This document shows, in pieces, positions 33,999 to 45,399 of a stretch of 64,000 nt of DNA; the first letter of the stretch is position 1, and every line of letters starts with the position of its first letter. The stretch covers positions 57,679 to 121,678 of the forward strand of contig WNNJ02002182.1 in assembly GCA_012934845.2 (NCBI GenBank), in the 5' to 3' direction. This stretch comes from Pomphorhynchus laevis. Taxonomy: Eukaryota; Acanthocephala; Palaeacanthocephala; Echinorhynchida; Pomphorhynchidae. Below the pieces are notes generated by a model. That model was not told where the DNA came from and made no database searches. It worked only from the letters and a program-made list of their open reading frames with translations. A program made the position numbers and the translations under genes.

Positions 33999-34862
33999 GA
34001 TTATATAGATAAATAAAATTATTTTAATAACTGAAAATACCAAGTTACCAGAATTTATGAAATATTATAAATTTTTACTGATTTGATGACTTTTGAAGAT
34101 TTTAGGTCGGCAGTTTTTCCGCATTGCTACTAACATTGAATGATGCCAAATTATTAGATACAAATGTTGACTCAGAGTATTATCCTTTAAAAACCGTAGA
34201 AGATGTCAAAAAGTACGTTAGAAATTTTATCGTGATGTTGATAATCTAAAGAAAACAGTATTTATAATTTAAATCAATTGATCAGATTTTAATTTGTTTA
34301 ACTTTTTGTATTCTTAAATAAATAAAATCCTAAAATATATAAACTTTACTTAAAGTGTAAAATAATTTAAATATTTTAAAATAATAAATTAAAAACGTCG
34401 TAATTTTGTATTAAAATAATTTTTTTCAAAGTTTAAAATATTAAAAAAAAGTAATAAATATTTTTGTCCTTTTATATAAAAACAAGTATATTTTTAATTA
34501 ATATGAAAAGATACTAAGAAAACAGGATGTACATTACAATCTCTATTGAATACGCTTAAATAATTCAGTTGAAACTCATGTTAATGAATTTAATAATATT
34601 ATAGAAACGAAAACAAAGGATAATCAAATTTAAAATAAAATAATTCAATCATAACTTGTTTTGGTGAATTAAAATTTGAATAAATACCAATAAAAAGACA
34701 ATTTACGAGGCTATACAAACGGTATACTCTGATACAGGACAATCCAATTTATAAAGATCATGTGAAAATTAAAATAATTCCGCATGAACTTGATTTTGTA
34801 TATTTAATAATAAAAACCAAAATAACATAAACAACCATTGATTCATCGATTTAAAAATATTT
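33999..34862. repeat. Long inverted repeat, right arm
   Basis: Near-identical inverted copy of 24687-25601, separated from it by about 8.4 kb that holds the 5' exons of FAN1. The high identity points to a recent event. Confidence 0.92.
34099..34212 (+). pseudogene. Duplicated FAN1 exon in inverted orientation
   Basis: This is a copy of FAN1 exon 25501-25387 with its flanking intron. It is 114 rather than 115 bases because the T run in the AVFS coding region has five instead of six T, and one codon differs silently (tca for tcg). No neighbouring FAN1 exons are present in the right orientation, so it cannot make FAN1. Confidence 0.8.
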
Positions 34863-35206
34863 AATGTATAAATTAAAAAGACAAATTTTTATAATGAATT
34901 ATTTTTACAGATTTAAGCTTAAATTAGAGATTACAGAATTGCTATACAAAATTAAAAATTAATTTTCAAAATATTAAAAATAATGTTCAATGATAAAATT
35001 CGAAATTATTTTGAGTTGCAAATATTAATTATAAAATATTATATAATAATATAAATTATTTTATAAAGTTGGAAATATTTTATAAATACTGTATAGTAGT
35101 TTGAATATAATATCTTATGGTGAAGCTTTCAAACAACAAGTTTTCAAATTAAGCGATTAGATAATTTTAATTGAGATAAAAATATATGACTAAAATTTTT
35201 TAATTA

Positions 35207-35580
35207 TTTTAATATCGAGAAACTATCAGGAATAGCTAAGCGACAAAAATATTATTTTGATATTTCACTAGTAACTACTAGCATCTTAATGTGTTAAAAA
35301 TATGTTTGTCCAATTTATTCTTCTTGATGAATTAATGAAGATGCTAGTAGTTACTATTAAATATCAAAATAACTTTTGTCGTTTAACTATACCTGATATT
35401 TCCTGGAAATTTAATGAAGATAAGAGTAGTCACTAGCGAAATATCAAAATAATTTTTGTTGTCGTTTAACTATACCTGATAGTTACTGGAAATTAAATGA
35501 AGATGAGAGTAGTCATTAGCGAAATATCAAAATAATTTTTGTTGTCGTTTAACTATACCTGATAGTTACTGGAAATTAGA
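35207..35580. repeat. Tandem repeat of about 80-83 bp with an inverted partner, hairpin plus GAAATATC
   Basis: Units at roughly 35340, 35421 and 35504 share gaagatg...GAAATATCAAAATAA and ttaactatacctgata. An inverted copy lies at 35215-35290. In the best copies the bases between GATG and GAAATATC form the hairpin gctagta/tactag(c/t). The CTGA box is worn to ATGA. Confidence 0.6.
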
Positions 35581-35591
35581 GATGGATATTG

Positions 35592-35861
35592 TTAGTCATT
35601 TTAGCCAGACGCGGAAGAACAAGGAAAAGCAATGCCGTTTCCTCATTACTAAGACTCTACAGTCCAGTTCCCTCCCACTGCTTGAGGACTAGCAGACGGC
35701 TCCATCATATCTGGATATACAGATCAGGATAGAGCCGTCTGCTAGTCATCCTCTGCATCTAGCAGTGGGCGGGAACTGGCACTGGAGAGTCATGTTGATG
35801 ACGAAAAGGCATCTAGCCATGTTTTTCTTTGTTCTTCTGAGTCTGGCTAAAATAACTAACA
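35592..35861. mobile_element. Foldback-like palindromic element
   Basis: tgttagtcattttagccagac at the left end returns inverted as gtctggctaaaataactaaca at the right; the arms of about 130 bases meet near 35728 (agcagacggct/agccgtctgct). Each arm is a worn copy of the 26621 repeat, including the region that forms the hammerhead there. No transposase seen. Confidence 0.65.
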
Positions 35862-36046
35862 AAATTCAGGCGGATTGGTATCACTCTCGTTTTGAGATAT
35901 TCATAAAATAAGTTAGCCGATACACAAGATATCTTGCGCTGGCATTTGCCAGTGCTTTTGCGTTAATGATCATATTTGGTGAAGTGGTAGTGCTGGTTCA
36001 GCACACAATGATGATGTCACTAGAAGTTTTCTAGTACATCATTCAC
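35862..36046. repeat. Continuation of the 26.6-kb repeat family
   Basis: The reverse complement (gtgaatgatgtactagaaaa...gagtgataccaatccgcctg) follows the second half of the 26621 unit, so palindrome and this block together form one rearranged element. Confidence 0.6.
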
Positions 36047-36327
36047 ATAATTGAATAAATAAATCAAAACTGCAACCAGCAAAAACTATTAAATTATCAC
36101 AATCAAAAACATAAAATATTAAAAACATAAAAAGGATTAATTTATAAAAATGTCCTCTCCAGCATAAATTAATAACAAAAATATTAATACGATTTAAAAG
36201 GTAATATAAAGATAAAACGGTAACAATTGATTTGATCCCCTGATGTACAATCAACTTTTATTCTTTTTGAAGAGGAATAAATTGGACAAGAATATTTTTA
36301 ACTCAAAATTATCAAAAAGACAATTAT

Positions 36328-36735
36328 TTATAGAAATTCTCGACAACGTTCATAAAATGCTGTCATTGTTCGAGATTTTAAAATTTCCTCAACGTACAAC
36401 TCTTCTTTTATCAACTTAAGTTCACTCATTAACCGACCTAGCATCGGGGCATTTTCTTCATCGTTCGCAACTTTATCATTGAGAGACAGTATGTGCGCAT
36501 GTCGAAATTCAATGCAATTAGTGATCAAATTAATTCTACTCTTTCTAGCAGTGTCCAGATCATCCTTTAATCGTAAACACTTGTTTCGATTTGAATCGTT
36601 ATGAACTTTGCTTTCAAATGATTCAGTCTGTACGCATTTATTCAATACGTTGGTAATCTTATTATCCAAGGATCTCTGACGTTCAAGTAACGCTTTAAAT
36701 TGAGATAAATTATTACACGCTGATTCAAATGACAT
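36328..36735 (-). CDS. MIX23: MIX23 (CCDC58), mitochondrial intermembrane-space protein
   Basis: This is an uninterrupted 135-codon frame (human protein 144). It aligns with human MIX23 along its length: SQFKALLERQRSLDNKI with EFQELLKVMRTIDDRI, NVLNKC with HELNTT, ARKSRINLITNCI with ASRDRVIKNCI, LMSELKLIKEELYVEEI with [20 protein letters not shown], and AFYERCREF with VFNERCRIHF. The family is a small cysteine-containing intermembrane-space protein linked to mitochondrial protein import; Cys is found at positions 7, 34, 53, 74 and 131. The protein is helical with heptad-like leucines. An acceptor-like ttaaccag abuts the ATG, so a 5' UTR exon may exist upstream. It lies 6 kb upstream of FAN1 on the same strand. 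Confidence 0.87.
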   Translation of the reverse strand: MSFESACNNLSQFKALLERQRSLDNKITNVLNKCVQTESFESKVHNDSNRNKCLRLKDDLDTARKSRINLITNCIEFRHAHILSLNDKVANDEENAPMLGRLMSELKLIKEELYVEEILKSRTMTAFYERCREFL

Positions 36736-36929
36736 CTGGTTAAGGAAACTAACACTACGAGTAATTATTTGAAAAATATAATTTTATAATTAAAATTTTA
36801 ATAAAATTTTTAAGAATACAAAATTTTTTAATATTAGAATACAAAAATACTAAAAAAAATTTAAGAATACAATAATAATCCGAAAATGACAACGTATTTG
36901 ATATATAAAACAAATTCAGCAAACGTTAA

Positions 36930-37075
36930 GCTGTCTCATGCTCGTGTGGTGCCGAGTCGTAGCCGCGAAATACGCATATGCTGGGATCGTCCATGCACTC
37001 TATTATGCAAGCAGCGTTGTCTCGCTGAATTGCGGCGCTTATCCTCTCCATCAAGAAAGAGGATGCACGTACATC
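36930..37075. promoter_or_regulatory. CpG-containing GC-rich patch upstream of MIX23
   Basis: A sharp rise in GC and CpG (gccgagtcgtagccgcg, gaattgcggcgctt) about 200 bases upstream of the MIX23 start, in otherwise AT-rich DNA. It could be a promoter or 5' UTR exon; equally an old repeat. The 73-codon frame here is not supported. Confidence 0.25.
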
Positions 37076-37675
37076 ACCAGGCAATTTTCACAATAAAAAT
37101 TTATTAAACTTTAAATACTATAAACTAAAAAGAATTTTTGTATACAATTGAACGTTTGTAGAAAGGCTATAAGCAGCATATATATATTTACATTGAAATG
37201 TAATAAAAAATTAAATAATTGAAAAAAAATAGAAATAAATTAAATCAGTTGGCTAAAATATTTTTAGAATATTTTTGAAAATAATATTTTTGAAACCAAG
37301 AATATTCAGTGAATAAATATTCTTGGTTTCTAAAATATGAGTACTTCCAATACAGAAATCTATGTCAGCGGACTGATATTGTAAGTACTTACAATCCATG
37401 TCAGCGGACTGCGTCTCGTTCGCTTTGTTGTAAAACATTTTACACATTGATTGCTTTAAATGCGTTCATTTGATCATTTAACAATTAAAGCAATATTTAC
37501 AATACTAAAGAAGCTTTTCTTGTAAAGGCGAAAAGTATAAATAAAAAAGTTTATTTTGAATAATTTTTAGACATTAATGTTAAATTTTATTGATTAAAGC
37601 GTTCTTCGCGGATCTTCAGCAGCAATCAATGACTCAATTTTGATGTGACATATTATGAAATTATATTATTCAACA

Positions 37676-37806
37676 AAGTTTAGAATGGTTCATCAGAAGG
37701 ATGATTATGACGAGATGACCTTTCAGAATACAGGCTATCAGAAAAGTGATTCGACAGTATATTATAGAAATATTACCACACGCTGCCACCGGATCGCAGA
37801 TACCGG
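37676..37806 (-). repeat. Inverted partial unit of the 289-bp satellite
   Basis: agtttagaatggttcatcagaagg through ccaccggatcgcaga is a worn reverse-complement copy of the non-ribozyme half of the satellite unit, so the array begins with a head-to-head junction. Confidence 0.7.
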
Positions 37807-37849
37807 CCCAGTTTATAGTAATATTTAATGGAGGATGTTTAGAAGGGTT

Positions 37850-39410
37850 CATAATTGTGATGAACTGAAATGTTCTAAACATGTTCTAAACTGTGGTAGA
37901 GGATTCATAAACACTCTTAAAATCTACCACAACTGATGAAGATCAATAAGCATAAACCGGTCTATGGATTTGATTGCGGATGGACTGTGATAGGTTAAAA
38001 TACCCAGTTATATCCGTTTCCTCCGTTTACATTAGTAACTAATATAACACAGTGTCCCTATGCGATCCGGGGCAGGCTCTAATAATATTCATATATTATA
38101 ATTCCCAATCACTTGTGAGATCGCTTGTGGACTTGAAGGTTGTATTTAATAATCATTCTTGTGATGAATCCTACTTTACTGTGGTGAAGGATCCCTGAAC
38201 ACTCTTAAAATCTAGACCCTACTGATGAAGATCAAAAAGCAGAAATTGGTCTAGGGATTAAATTGTTAATGGAATGTGATTGTTTCCAATACCATTTTAT
38301 GCCCGTTTCCTCCGTTTACATAAGTAACAACTATAATGCCGTATCGCTCGGAGATCCGGGGGCAGGCTCTAATAATATTCATATATTATAATGCCGAATC
38401 ACTTTTATGATCGCCTGTGGACTTGAAGGTTGTCTTTTAATAATCATCCTTATGATGAATCCTTCTAAACTGTAGTGGAGGATCCCTGAGCACACTTAAA
38501 ATCCGGATCCTTCTGATAAAGATCAATATGCAGAAACTGGTCTAGGAATTTGATTGCTGATGAACTGTGATTGTTTCCAATACCGATTTATGCCTGTTTC
38601 CTCCGTTTACATTAGTAACTAATATAATGCAGTATCGCTCTCAATCCGGGGCAGGCTCTAATAATATTCATATATTATAATGCCGAATCACTTTTATGAT
38701 CGCCTGTGGACTTGAATGTTGTCTTTTAATAATCGTCCTTGTGATGAATCCTTCTAAACTGTGGTGAGGATCCCCGAGCACACTTAAAATCTGGACCCTA
38801 CTGATGAAGATCAATAAGCAGAAACTGGTCTAGGGATTTGATTGTTGATGGACTATGATTGTTTCCAATACCGATTTATGCCTGTTTCCTCCGTTTACAT
38901 TAGTAACTAATATAATGCAGTATCGCTCTCAATCCGGGGCAGACTCTAATAATATTCATATATTATAATGCCGAATCACTTTTATGATCGCCTGTGGACT
39001 TGAAGGTTGTCTTTTAATAATCATCCTTGTGATTAATCCTTCTAAACTGTAGTGGAAGGTCACTGAACACTCTTAAAATCTGGGCCCTACAGATGAAGCT
39101 CAATAAGTAGAAACCGGTCTAGAGATTTGATTGCTGACAGACTGTGATGGTTTCAAATACCCAATAATGTCCGTTTTCCCTTGTCTATATATTAGTAACA
39201 GCTATAGTGCCGTGTCGCTCGGCGATCAGGGGGCAGCCTCTAATAATATTCATATATTATAATGCCGAATCACTTTTATAATCGCCTGTGGACTTGAAGG
39301 TTGTCTTGTAATAATCATCATTGTGATGAATACCGATCTATGCCCGTTTCTTCCGTTTACATTAGTAACTAATATAATGTTGTATCGCTCTGCGATCCGG
39401 GGAAGGCTGT
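37850..39410 (+). repeat. 289-bp satellite array with a hammerhead-like core in each full unit
   Basis: The CTGATGAAG box begins at 37933, 38222, 38513, 38801 and 39090, a period of 288-291 bp. Each unit also holds tccggggcaggctctaataa and gcctgtggacttgaaggttg. The last partial unit (39240-39410) lacks the core. Units differ by several percent, so the array is not brand new. Units are non-coding. Confidence 0.93.
38788..38843 (+). ncRNA. Type I hammerhead-like ribozyme, best unit of the satellite
   Basis: Helix I inner strand CCCTA (38796-38800) pairs with TAGGG (38831-38835); an internal loop (tgga/attt) and an outer AATC/GATT pair follow. Core: CTGATGA 38801-38807, GAAA 38821-38824, GTC 38828-38830 with cleavage predicted after 38830. 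Helix III is minimal (A-U and C-G around two bases), as in newt satellite 2 and animal retrozymes that act as dimers. Helix II (the 13 bases between CTGATGA and GAAA) pairs poorly, which is the main doubt. The unit at 38513 has TCCTT/TAGGA, a compensated change of the fifth pair of helix I. Other units have single core changes. Confidence 0.55.
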
Positions 39411-40489
39411 TGTTGTATTTCTATCATATATACTGAATATTCTTGATTTTAATAGACATATACTTACAATTGAAAAGGACTGCTAAGTACATTCGAACTA
39501 TCAAAATAATAAATTCGGTATATTATGATCTCGGAGAGAGCATTAGTTATTATATAATAATATTTTTTGAGATATTATTACATATTAGCAGTCAATTGAT
39601 AACTATAATATTAATTATATATTATATATTATGTATTAATATGTAATTAATATATATTATTTAATAATTCTGATATTTCCGGTGTGCCTGATCATTAATA
39701 TAGCTAATGGTTTAGTGAATACCACAACACATTTGTGTTTTTTTCTACTCTATAATTATATATTGAATATATTGAATAATTCTAGTTTAGTCTTCCAAGT
39801 TTAGATTAAAGTTGTACCCAGTCAACTGCTGAGTTGAGCAAGATTGGAAAGGTGTATTTTATAGTTCAATCGATAAAATCATGAAGAACGGACATGCATA
39901 AAGATACTTTAAGTTAATTCACCATATGTTACTAATTTAATCATCACGAGTTATGGGATATCTCTGACATGTTTGCTTAAGTCCACTCGATAGATTTAAG
40001 ATGGTTTGACACTCACGCCATTAAGAGCATAAATCAGAGGTGAGGTGTAAAATGGTTATCTCGTTACCTTTAAACTATAAGCTAGATCGCAATAAATATT
40101 TAATATAATTTATCCTCAGTAACGAATGATATTGATGAATTAAGAATACTACCTAATTACTTGTACTTTACTTTAGAATCTTATAGATAATTACAATAGT
40201 CCCGTTTTAAACATAAACGAGGTATCTTCTTTTGTTGACTTTTAGCTGTTTGTAAATAAAAAACGTGATCTTGTCTTAGTCATAACATATTTGAAGATAT
40301 ATTTTAACACTAATGTGTTTCTCTTGTAAGAGAAAGCAGATTATGCGTTGTGTTTTATAATACATTTACTAGAAAAAGCAAGTTGATGCATAAGGTCGTA
40401 TACAATTCGATCACAAAACCAACCTAATAAGTCTGTGCATGTGTTTCTCTATTACAAATAAAATTAGACATACATCATTGTATAGTTGT

Positions 40490-40830
40490 TGACCAATCGG
40501 TATCTTCTTTCATCATGCAACAATCGGTATCTGTTTCAATCGGTATCTGGTTCCATCGGTATCTGCTTCAATCGGTATCAGCTTCCATGGGTATCTGTTT
40601 CAATCGGTATCTGCTTCAATCGATATCTGCTTCAATCGATATTTGCTTCAATCGGTATCTGCTTCAATCGGTATCTGCTTCAATCGATATCTGCTTCAAT
40701 CGATATTTGCTTAAATCGGTATATGCTTCAATCGATATCTGCCCAAATCTGTATATGCCTCAATTGGTATCTGCTTCAATCAGTATCTAGTCAATAAATA
40801 TCTGCTTAATGACCAATCGGTATATGCTTG
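40490..40830. repeat. 16-bp minisatellite, about 20 copies
   Basis: The unit is caatcggtatctgctt with g/a and c/t variants. Two overlapping frames translate to a 16-residue repeat simply because three units make 48 bases; they are not genes. Confidence 0.95.
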
Positions 40831-41738
40831 AAGTTTTTTGACATGAAAATATTTAGATTTAGGTTCATATACCTTGATATATTTTTGGTAGTCTTACTTG
40901 TAAATCATTAAGTCATGTATTTTGTGGCAATAGTGAAGATCATCAAATAGAGTTAAACGAACATGGACTATATTGTCGTAAAGTCTACATTGACTATTGA
41001 GTAAAACAAACTCCATGATAATGATAACCATTTTGCTTTTAAGCCATACTATATTTTATCAGATGATCAGTTTTAACTATTTCCATAATATACTCAAAGT
41101 AACAGAGCAGCGATTTAATTATTGCATGTGGCCAAATCGTTGTTTTGTGCTAGACCCTAAATGATTATTAGATTTGTGCTTCCTTATTGTAGGATATTAA
41201 TATCGTATTTTGAATTATAGGAACTTAGAGCTCCAGTGCCTGAACATTAGCTATCTGTGATCTAATGTCAATGAGTATTGTTGACGAGCTGCAATTGTGT
41301 TTGGTGCTGATAAAGTCGTATTACAATTATGTATTATGATATTTATAACAATAATGTAGTGATTTATTAAAGCCACTCTGCCTTTCGGCTTGGGCATGTA
41401 AGAAAGATTATAAGATAACAATATAAAGTCAGAACAGTTTTCTTTCTTCTTATTTCTTAGGCTGTGTAAATTTCATTGATTGACTCAAATTGATCGTACG
41501 TGACGCAGGTACGCATCGTCAGCCGAAATAAGCCTATAAGCCTCCCCAACTTCAGCGTGTCTATTGTTTTTAAAGATAAACAAGACAAATGAGCACAGGA
41601 AAATACATGTAAGAGTGATGAGCATGCTGTGTTGCAAAAACAGCATACACAAGTTGATGATCGTTTATGTATGATTCTTCCTTTTTTATAGAACTTGGGG
41701 TGATATCCGTCAATAGAAACTCTCCAGATTAAAGTGCG

Positions 41739-42060
41739 CTTACTTGCTAGAGGGCTACGCCAAGCTGTTTTAAGAAAAGCTTGTCTGATAGATATCCTGA
41801 TCAAGTTTAAGTACTTTGCCGTAGAAGAAATTTAGATTTTTAAGGCGCTTACTGAGGGCTACGCCAAGCTGTTTTAAGAAAAGCTTGTCTGATAGATATC
41901 CTGATCAAGTTTAAGTACTTCGCCGTAGAAGAAATTTAGATTTTCAAAGCGCTTACTTGTGAGAGGGCTACGCCAAGGTGTTTTAAGAAAAGCTTGTCTG
42001 ATAGATATCCTGATCAAGTTTAAGTACTTTGCCGTAGAAGAAATTTAGATTTTTAAGAAA
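41739..42060. repeat. Tandem repeat of 104-109 bp, three copies
   Basis: gggctacgccaag begins at 41752, 41856 and 41965. Each unit ends with gccgtagaagaaatttagattt. Copies are about 95% identical. A 115-codon antisense frame overlaps the first unit and has no recognised domain. Confidence 0.92.
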
Positions 42061-42069
42061 ACCATCAGT

Positions 42070-43900
42070 CAAAGGAAGATTCATCTCTTTCTGCAATGAA
42101 ACTGATAAAAAAGGCAAACTTGCTAGATCATTATTTATAACAATAATGACCATTCATATTGTCATAATGAGGTTATCTTTTGTAGACGAATAAGTTTCAT
42201 GCGTTGAGTGTCCATAGTGTAGTATGAAAATATATGCTGATTATATTTCCAACATTACTTATCATCATCGGCCTTTGAGAAAAACCGTAAACAGGAGAAG
42301 TCACGTAAAATTCATTCATAAAAATTCATTCCCGTTCTCGACTATATAAAAATTGTGATGCATACGAAACAACCAGATACTTCACGAGTTCAATAATCTT
42401 GATAATAATCACTTATAGTATCTAAAACTTATTTTTAATCAAATTCATTTTGCTATGTTCATTTTCGGGAAATGTGATTTAAAGTTAGTTTAACTTGTTC
42501 GTTTTTTGATAAAGGATTCAACTATTATAATTCAAGCCGAGGGAAAAATAAATTCGAAAATAAAACTTTCAAATTTTATTTCAAGAATGTCAATTTCAAG
42601 AAAGAATCCTGTGGGGATTTTAAAAGCGGCATTTTAGTTGAATTCAACGACTAATAGTAAATCTAAATAAATGCGATTTTGACAGCGTAATCACTCAACT
42701 TCAGACAACGATCGAAATACCCACCTCGATGAGTGAGATATAATTGATGTCCAATCAAGTAATGCTTAACACAAAATAAACATACAAGTAAATGGGATTT
42801 TACCTTTTCACATGGCTGAATATAATGAATAAATTATTCTCTATATACTTGAAGTCCAAATTATCTATACCTAAGGTTTTTTAAAGCTTAGTATAAGCGA
42901 TCTGAAATAAGAACACGCACATGTTTCGACGCACATCAGCAAACCTTTTCAATATTACAGTACCTCTCTCATATTAAGGTATTGGATAACAAAGAGGCGA
43001 GGAATGGATCATTATAGATGATATGTGTTATATAGTAACCTTAAAGTTTTTGGTGAAAAACGTCCTCAAAGTACGATATATCAAACCAAACATTATGATA
43101 GATCCAAAGTATGTATGTTTAGTGTTCCGTTCAGTTTTTATTAAGTTTGAGACGACAACACTTAAATCTAAACACTTGGAATAATCGAATGAAATTAAAA
43201 TTAGTATTAACGTAGTAATAAATAAATATAAATTACATTAATATAACCCAGTGACTAGTATATATTTGATAAAAAAATATATGTGAAATTGTGCAAATTA
43301 TTGTCCATTAAAGGCTTTTTATCGAGCTATTTAATTATAACTTAATATTTTTCTTACAATTTTACATTTTGACATATCAATGTTTGTTATACTAACCCTC
43401 GATAATAGATAATCGTTAAATATATACATTAAGGTTTCATTAGCATCATTAAAGATATTTAAATTTTAAATATTTAAATTTAATTTAATTTTATCTGGAT
43501 ACAGGACGAAATTAGGAAAATCATGTGTATAATTTTGAATTCCCATTTAATATTAAGCACTTAGATAAAATTAAGTTGTAGAAGTAAGCAATGAGTGAGG
43601 GAAGTAATAAATGTCATAGCAAGCCATGTTAATCTAAAATTATGTGAAGGTAATATTAAGCTACATATATGAAAGTAATTCGCATTGATTGATGAATGCC
43701 TATTATCAATTAATTATATATTACGATATCGCATGATGAAGTGAATCATAGTCATAATTGTGCTGATCCATTAAACGGTAATTTTCAACACATCAAGTTT
43801 TTCGTTATTAATATACAATTTCTACGATTTTAGGAGCTTATAAACAAAGGATTAAGTCAAACTGGATACAAATAAGACACTTAAGAAACAAAATCGAAAT
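42070..43900. other. Intergenic, nothing recognised
   Basis: AT-rich sequence with no open frame of note and no repeat match elsewhere in the window. A CTGATG-tgcgtc-GAAAC wording on the - strand near 42935 was examined and not accepted as a ribozyme. Confidence 0.4.
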
Positions 43901-43904
43901 TCTA

Positions 43905-44345
43905 AAAAGTCACCATTTTTATTAACTGAATATACGTGAAGGAAATATGAGATTTATTTTTACGTGGCAAATGCGTGACGGCGCAACGCTTACATGGTGG
44001 AAAACGGAGGAGGTATTTTAGTGTGATAAAGGAGGGAGTCGGCGGACGTCGAGAGGGAGCTGATTCCAGGCGAGGGGGCTGTGACGAGGAAGGATCGGAG
44101 ACCGTAATTGTTGGAGTAATTGGGAACGTGGAGTAAGATGGTATGACGAAAACGCAGCGATGCGAGGCGGGGCGAGTGTCGTCTAAGAAAGGAAGGTTGA
44201 TGAACGATGGGGAGTCGACAGCGATTAGACGAAAAGTTACGAGAAGAATGCGGAGTTTTATGCGGATGTGGATGGTGGGCCAGAAGGGTTGAGGCAAGAT
44301 ATGTGAATGCGTGGTGTCGAGACAAGTCTGCGTTCAAGTTATCCG
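43905..44345 (-). mobile_element. LINE family A, 3' end fragment
   Basis: The - strand encodes the C-terminal end of a LINE protein (NYSNNYGLRSFLV in one frame; IRIKLRILLVTFRLIAVDSP in another) and the 3' UTR (ttgccacgtaaaaataaat). It matches the + strand copy at 56.1-58.6 kb. Truncated at its 5' side, where it meets the Gypsy fragment. Confidence 0.7.
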
Positions 44346-44349
44346 ATGT

Positions 44350-45245
44350 TTAGAGTGGTTGCTCTTTATGTTTGGAACACCCGAATACCTTCATTGCGAC
44401 CGAGGTCCGTGTTTTATGTCGAACATTTAAGAACTTACCTCCATAAACACGGAATCACCATTAGCCATTCCGCTCCATATAATCCTACGGGAAATTCACA
44501 AATCGAACGAGCGAATGGAACCATTTTGCAGAGTATCGAATTGGCTCTCTCTGCATTAAATCTTCAAAAATTGCAGTGACAGAGATGTCTTCTAATGACA
44601 TTAAATTCTATGCGTTCACTTCTGTGTGCCAATAAACTCCACACCACATGGAAGGCTCTTTAAATTTGAACGTCGTTGTGGCTCAAATAGTAACATACCA
44701 CAGTGCTATTAACTCACTGTGTGGTAGAACTTAAGAAATATTCGACAACTAGTAAGTATGACGACAAAACAGAAATAGTTAAATTACTAGAGAGCAATAC
44801 GAAAACAGCCCAAATCGAACATTCTGATAGGGCTCGCACGAAAGTTTCCGTCAAGCATGTTACTCCTTATCCAAACGACCAGGCAGGGTTAAATAGGATG
44901 TCAAGCTGTCATCACGAGAACATTTTGACGCAGAGACCCAGTATTGGACATGATCTTAAAGGCGAAACAGAATCGACATTTCTATTAAACGATGAAATCT
45001 CGAGAAACACCAGAATCAGTAGTCCAGCAAACTAGCTCTGAAAACGTACGATATTTGGTAGTGTAATTCGTCAGCCATCGTTTTTACGATTACATTGTTA
45101 CTCAAAATAAAAAGCAGGGGTGAATGTCATATTCAAATAACAAATAGTAAACATTATTATCTACTCTTCTATTTGCTTTATATATAGTTGAATAAAGCTA
45201 AGAAACTTATTTGCTCTATCTCTATATACATTCAGCTCACACATA
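44350..45245 (+). mobile_element. Ty3/Gypsy retrotransposon fossil: integrase part and 3' LTR
   Basis: An integrase core segment (FGTPEYLHCDRG, HGITISHSAPYNPTGNSQIE) and the region after it are recognisable. A purine tract (aaaaagcagggg) near 45120 is followed by tgaatgtc, a likely 3' LTR start, with a polyadenylation signal inside. The element is old, broken and lacks its 5' parts. Confidence 0.6.
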
Positions 45246-45399
45246 CTCCAAAATGGTTCCTTAACAATAATAATAATGATTTTCTTAAAAAAATAATACA
45301 TAGGTTAAATAGAATTAAAACAAAAATAGAAAATAAAAGCCGTCAGAAATCAGAAATCATCGTCTTTCGGAAAAACTTGTCCACTTCTTCCATCATCTT

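Noticed and set aside
37850-39410. CRISPR-like array
   Set aside because: The 289-bp units are continuous satellite, not short repeats with unique spacers, and the DNA is eukaryotic.
40486-40797. Two overlapping open frames of about 100 codons
   Set aside because: They are read-through of the 16-bp minisatellite; the peptide repeat follows from the DNA period.
41457-41804. 115-codon antisense frame
   Set aside because: It runs into a tandem repeat and has no recognisable domain; the Cys-rich centre shows no spacing of a known finger.
42910-42955. CTGATG-tgcgtc-GAAAC on the minus strand as a hammerhead
   Set aside because: Lacks the A9 position and a helix II; single occurrence.
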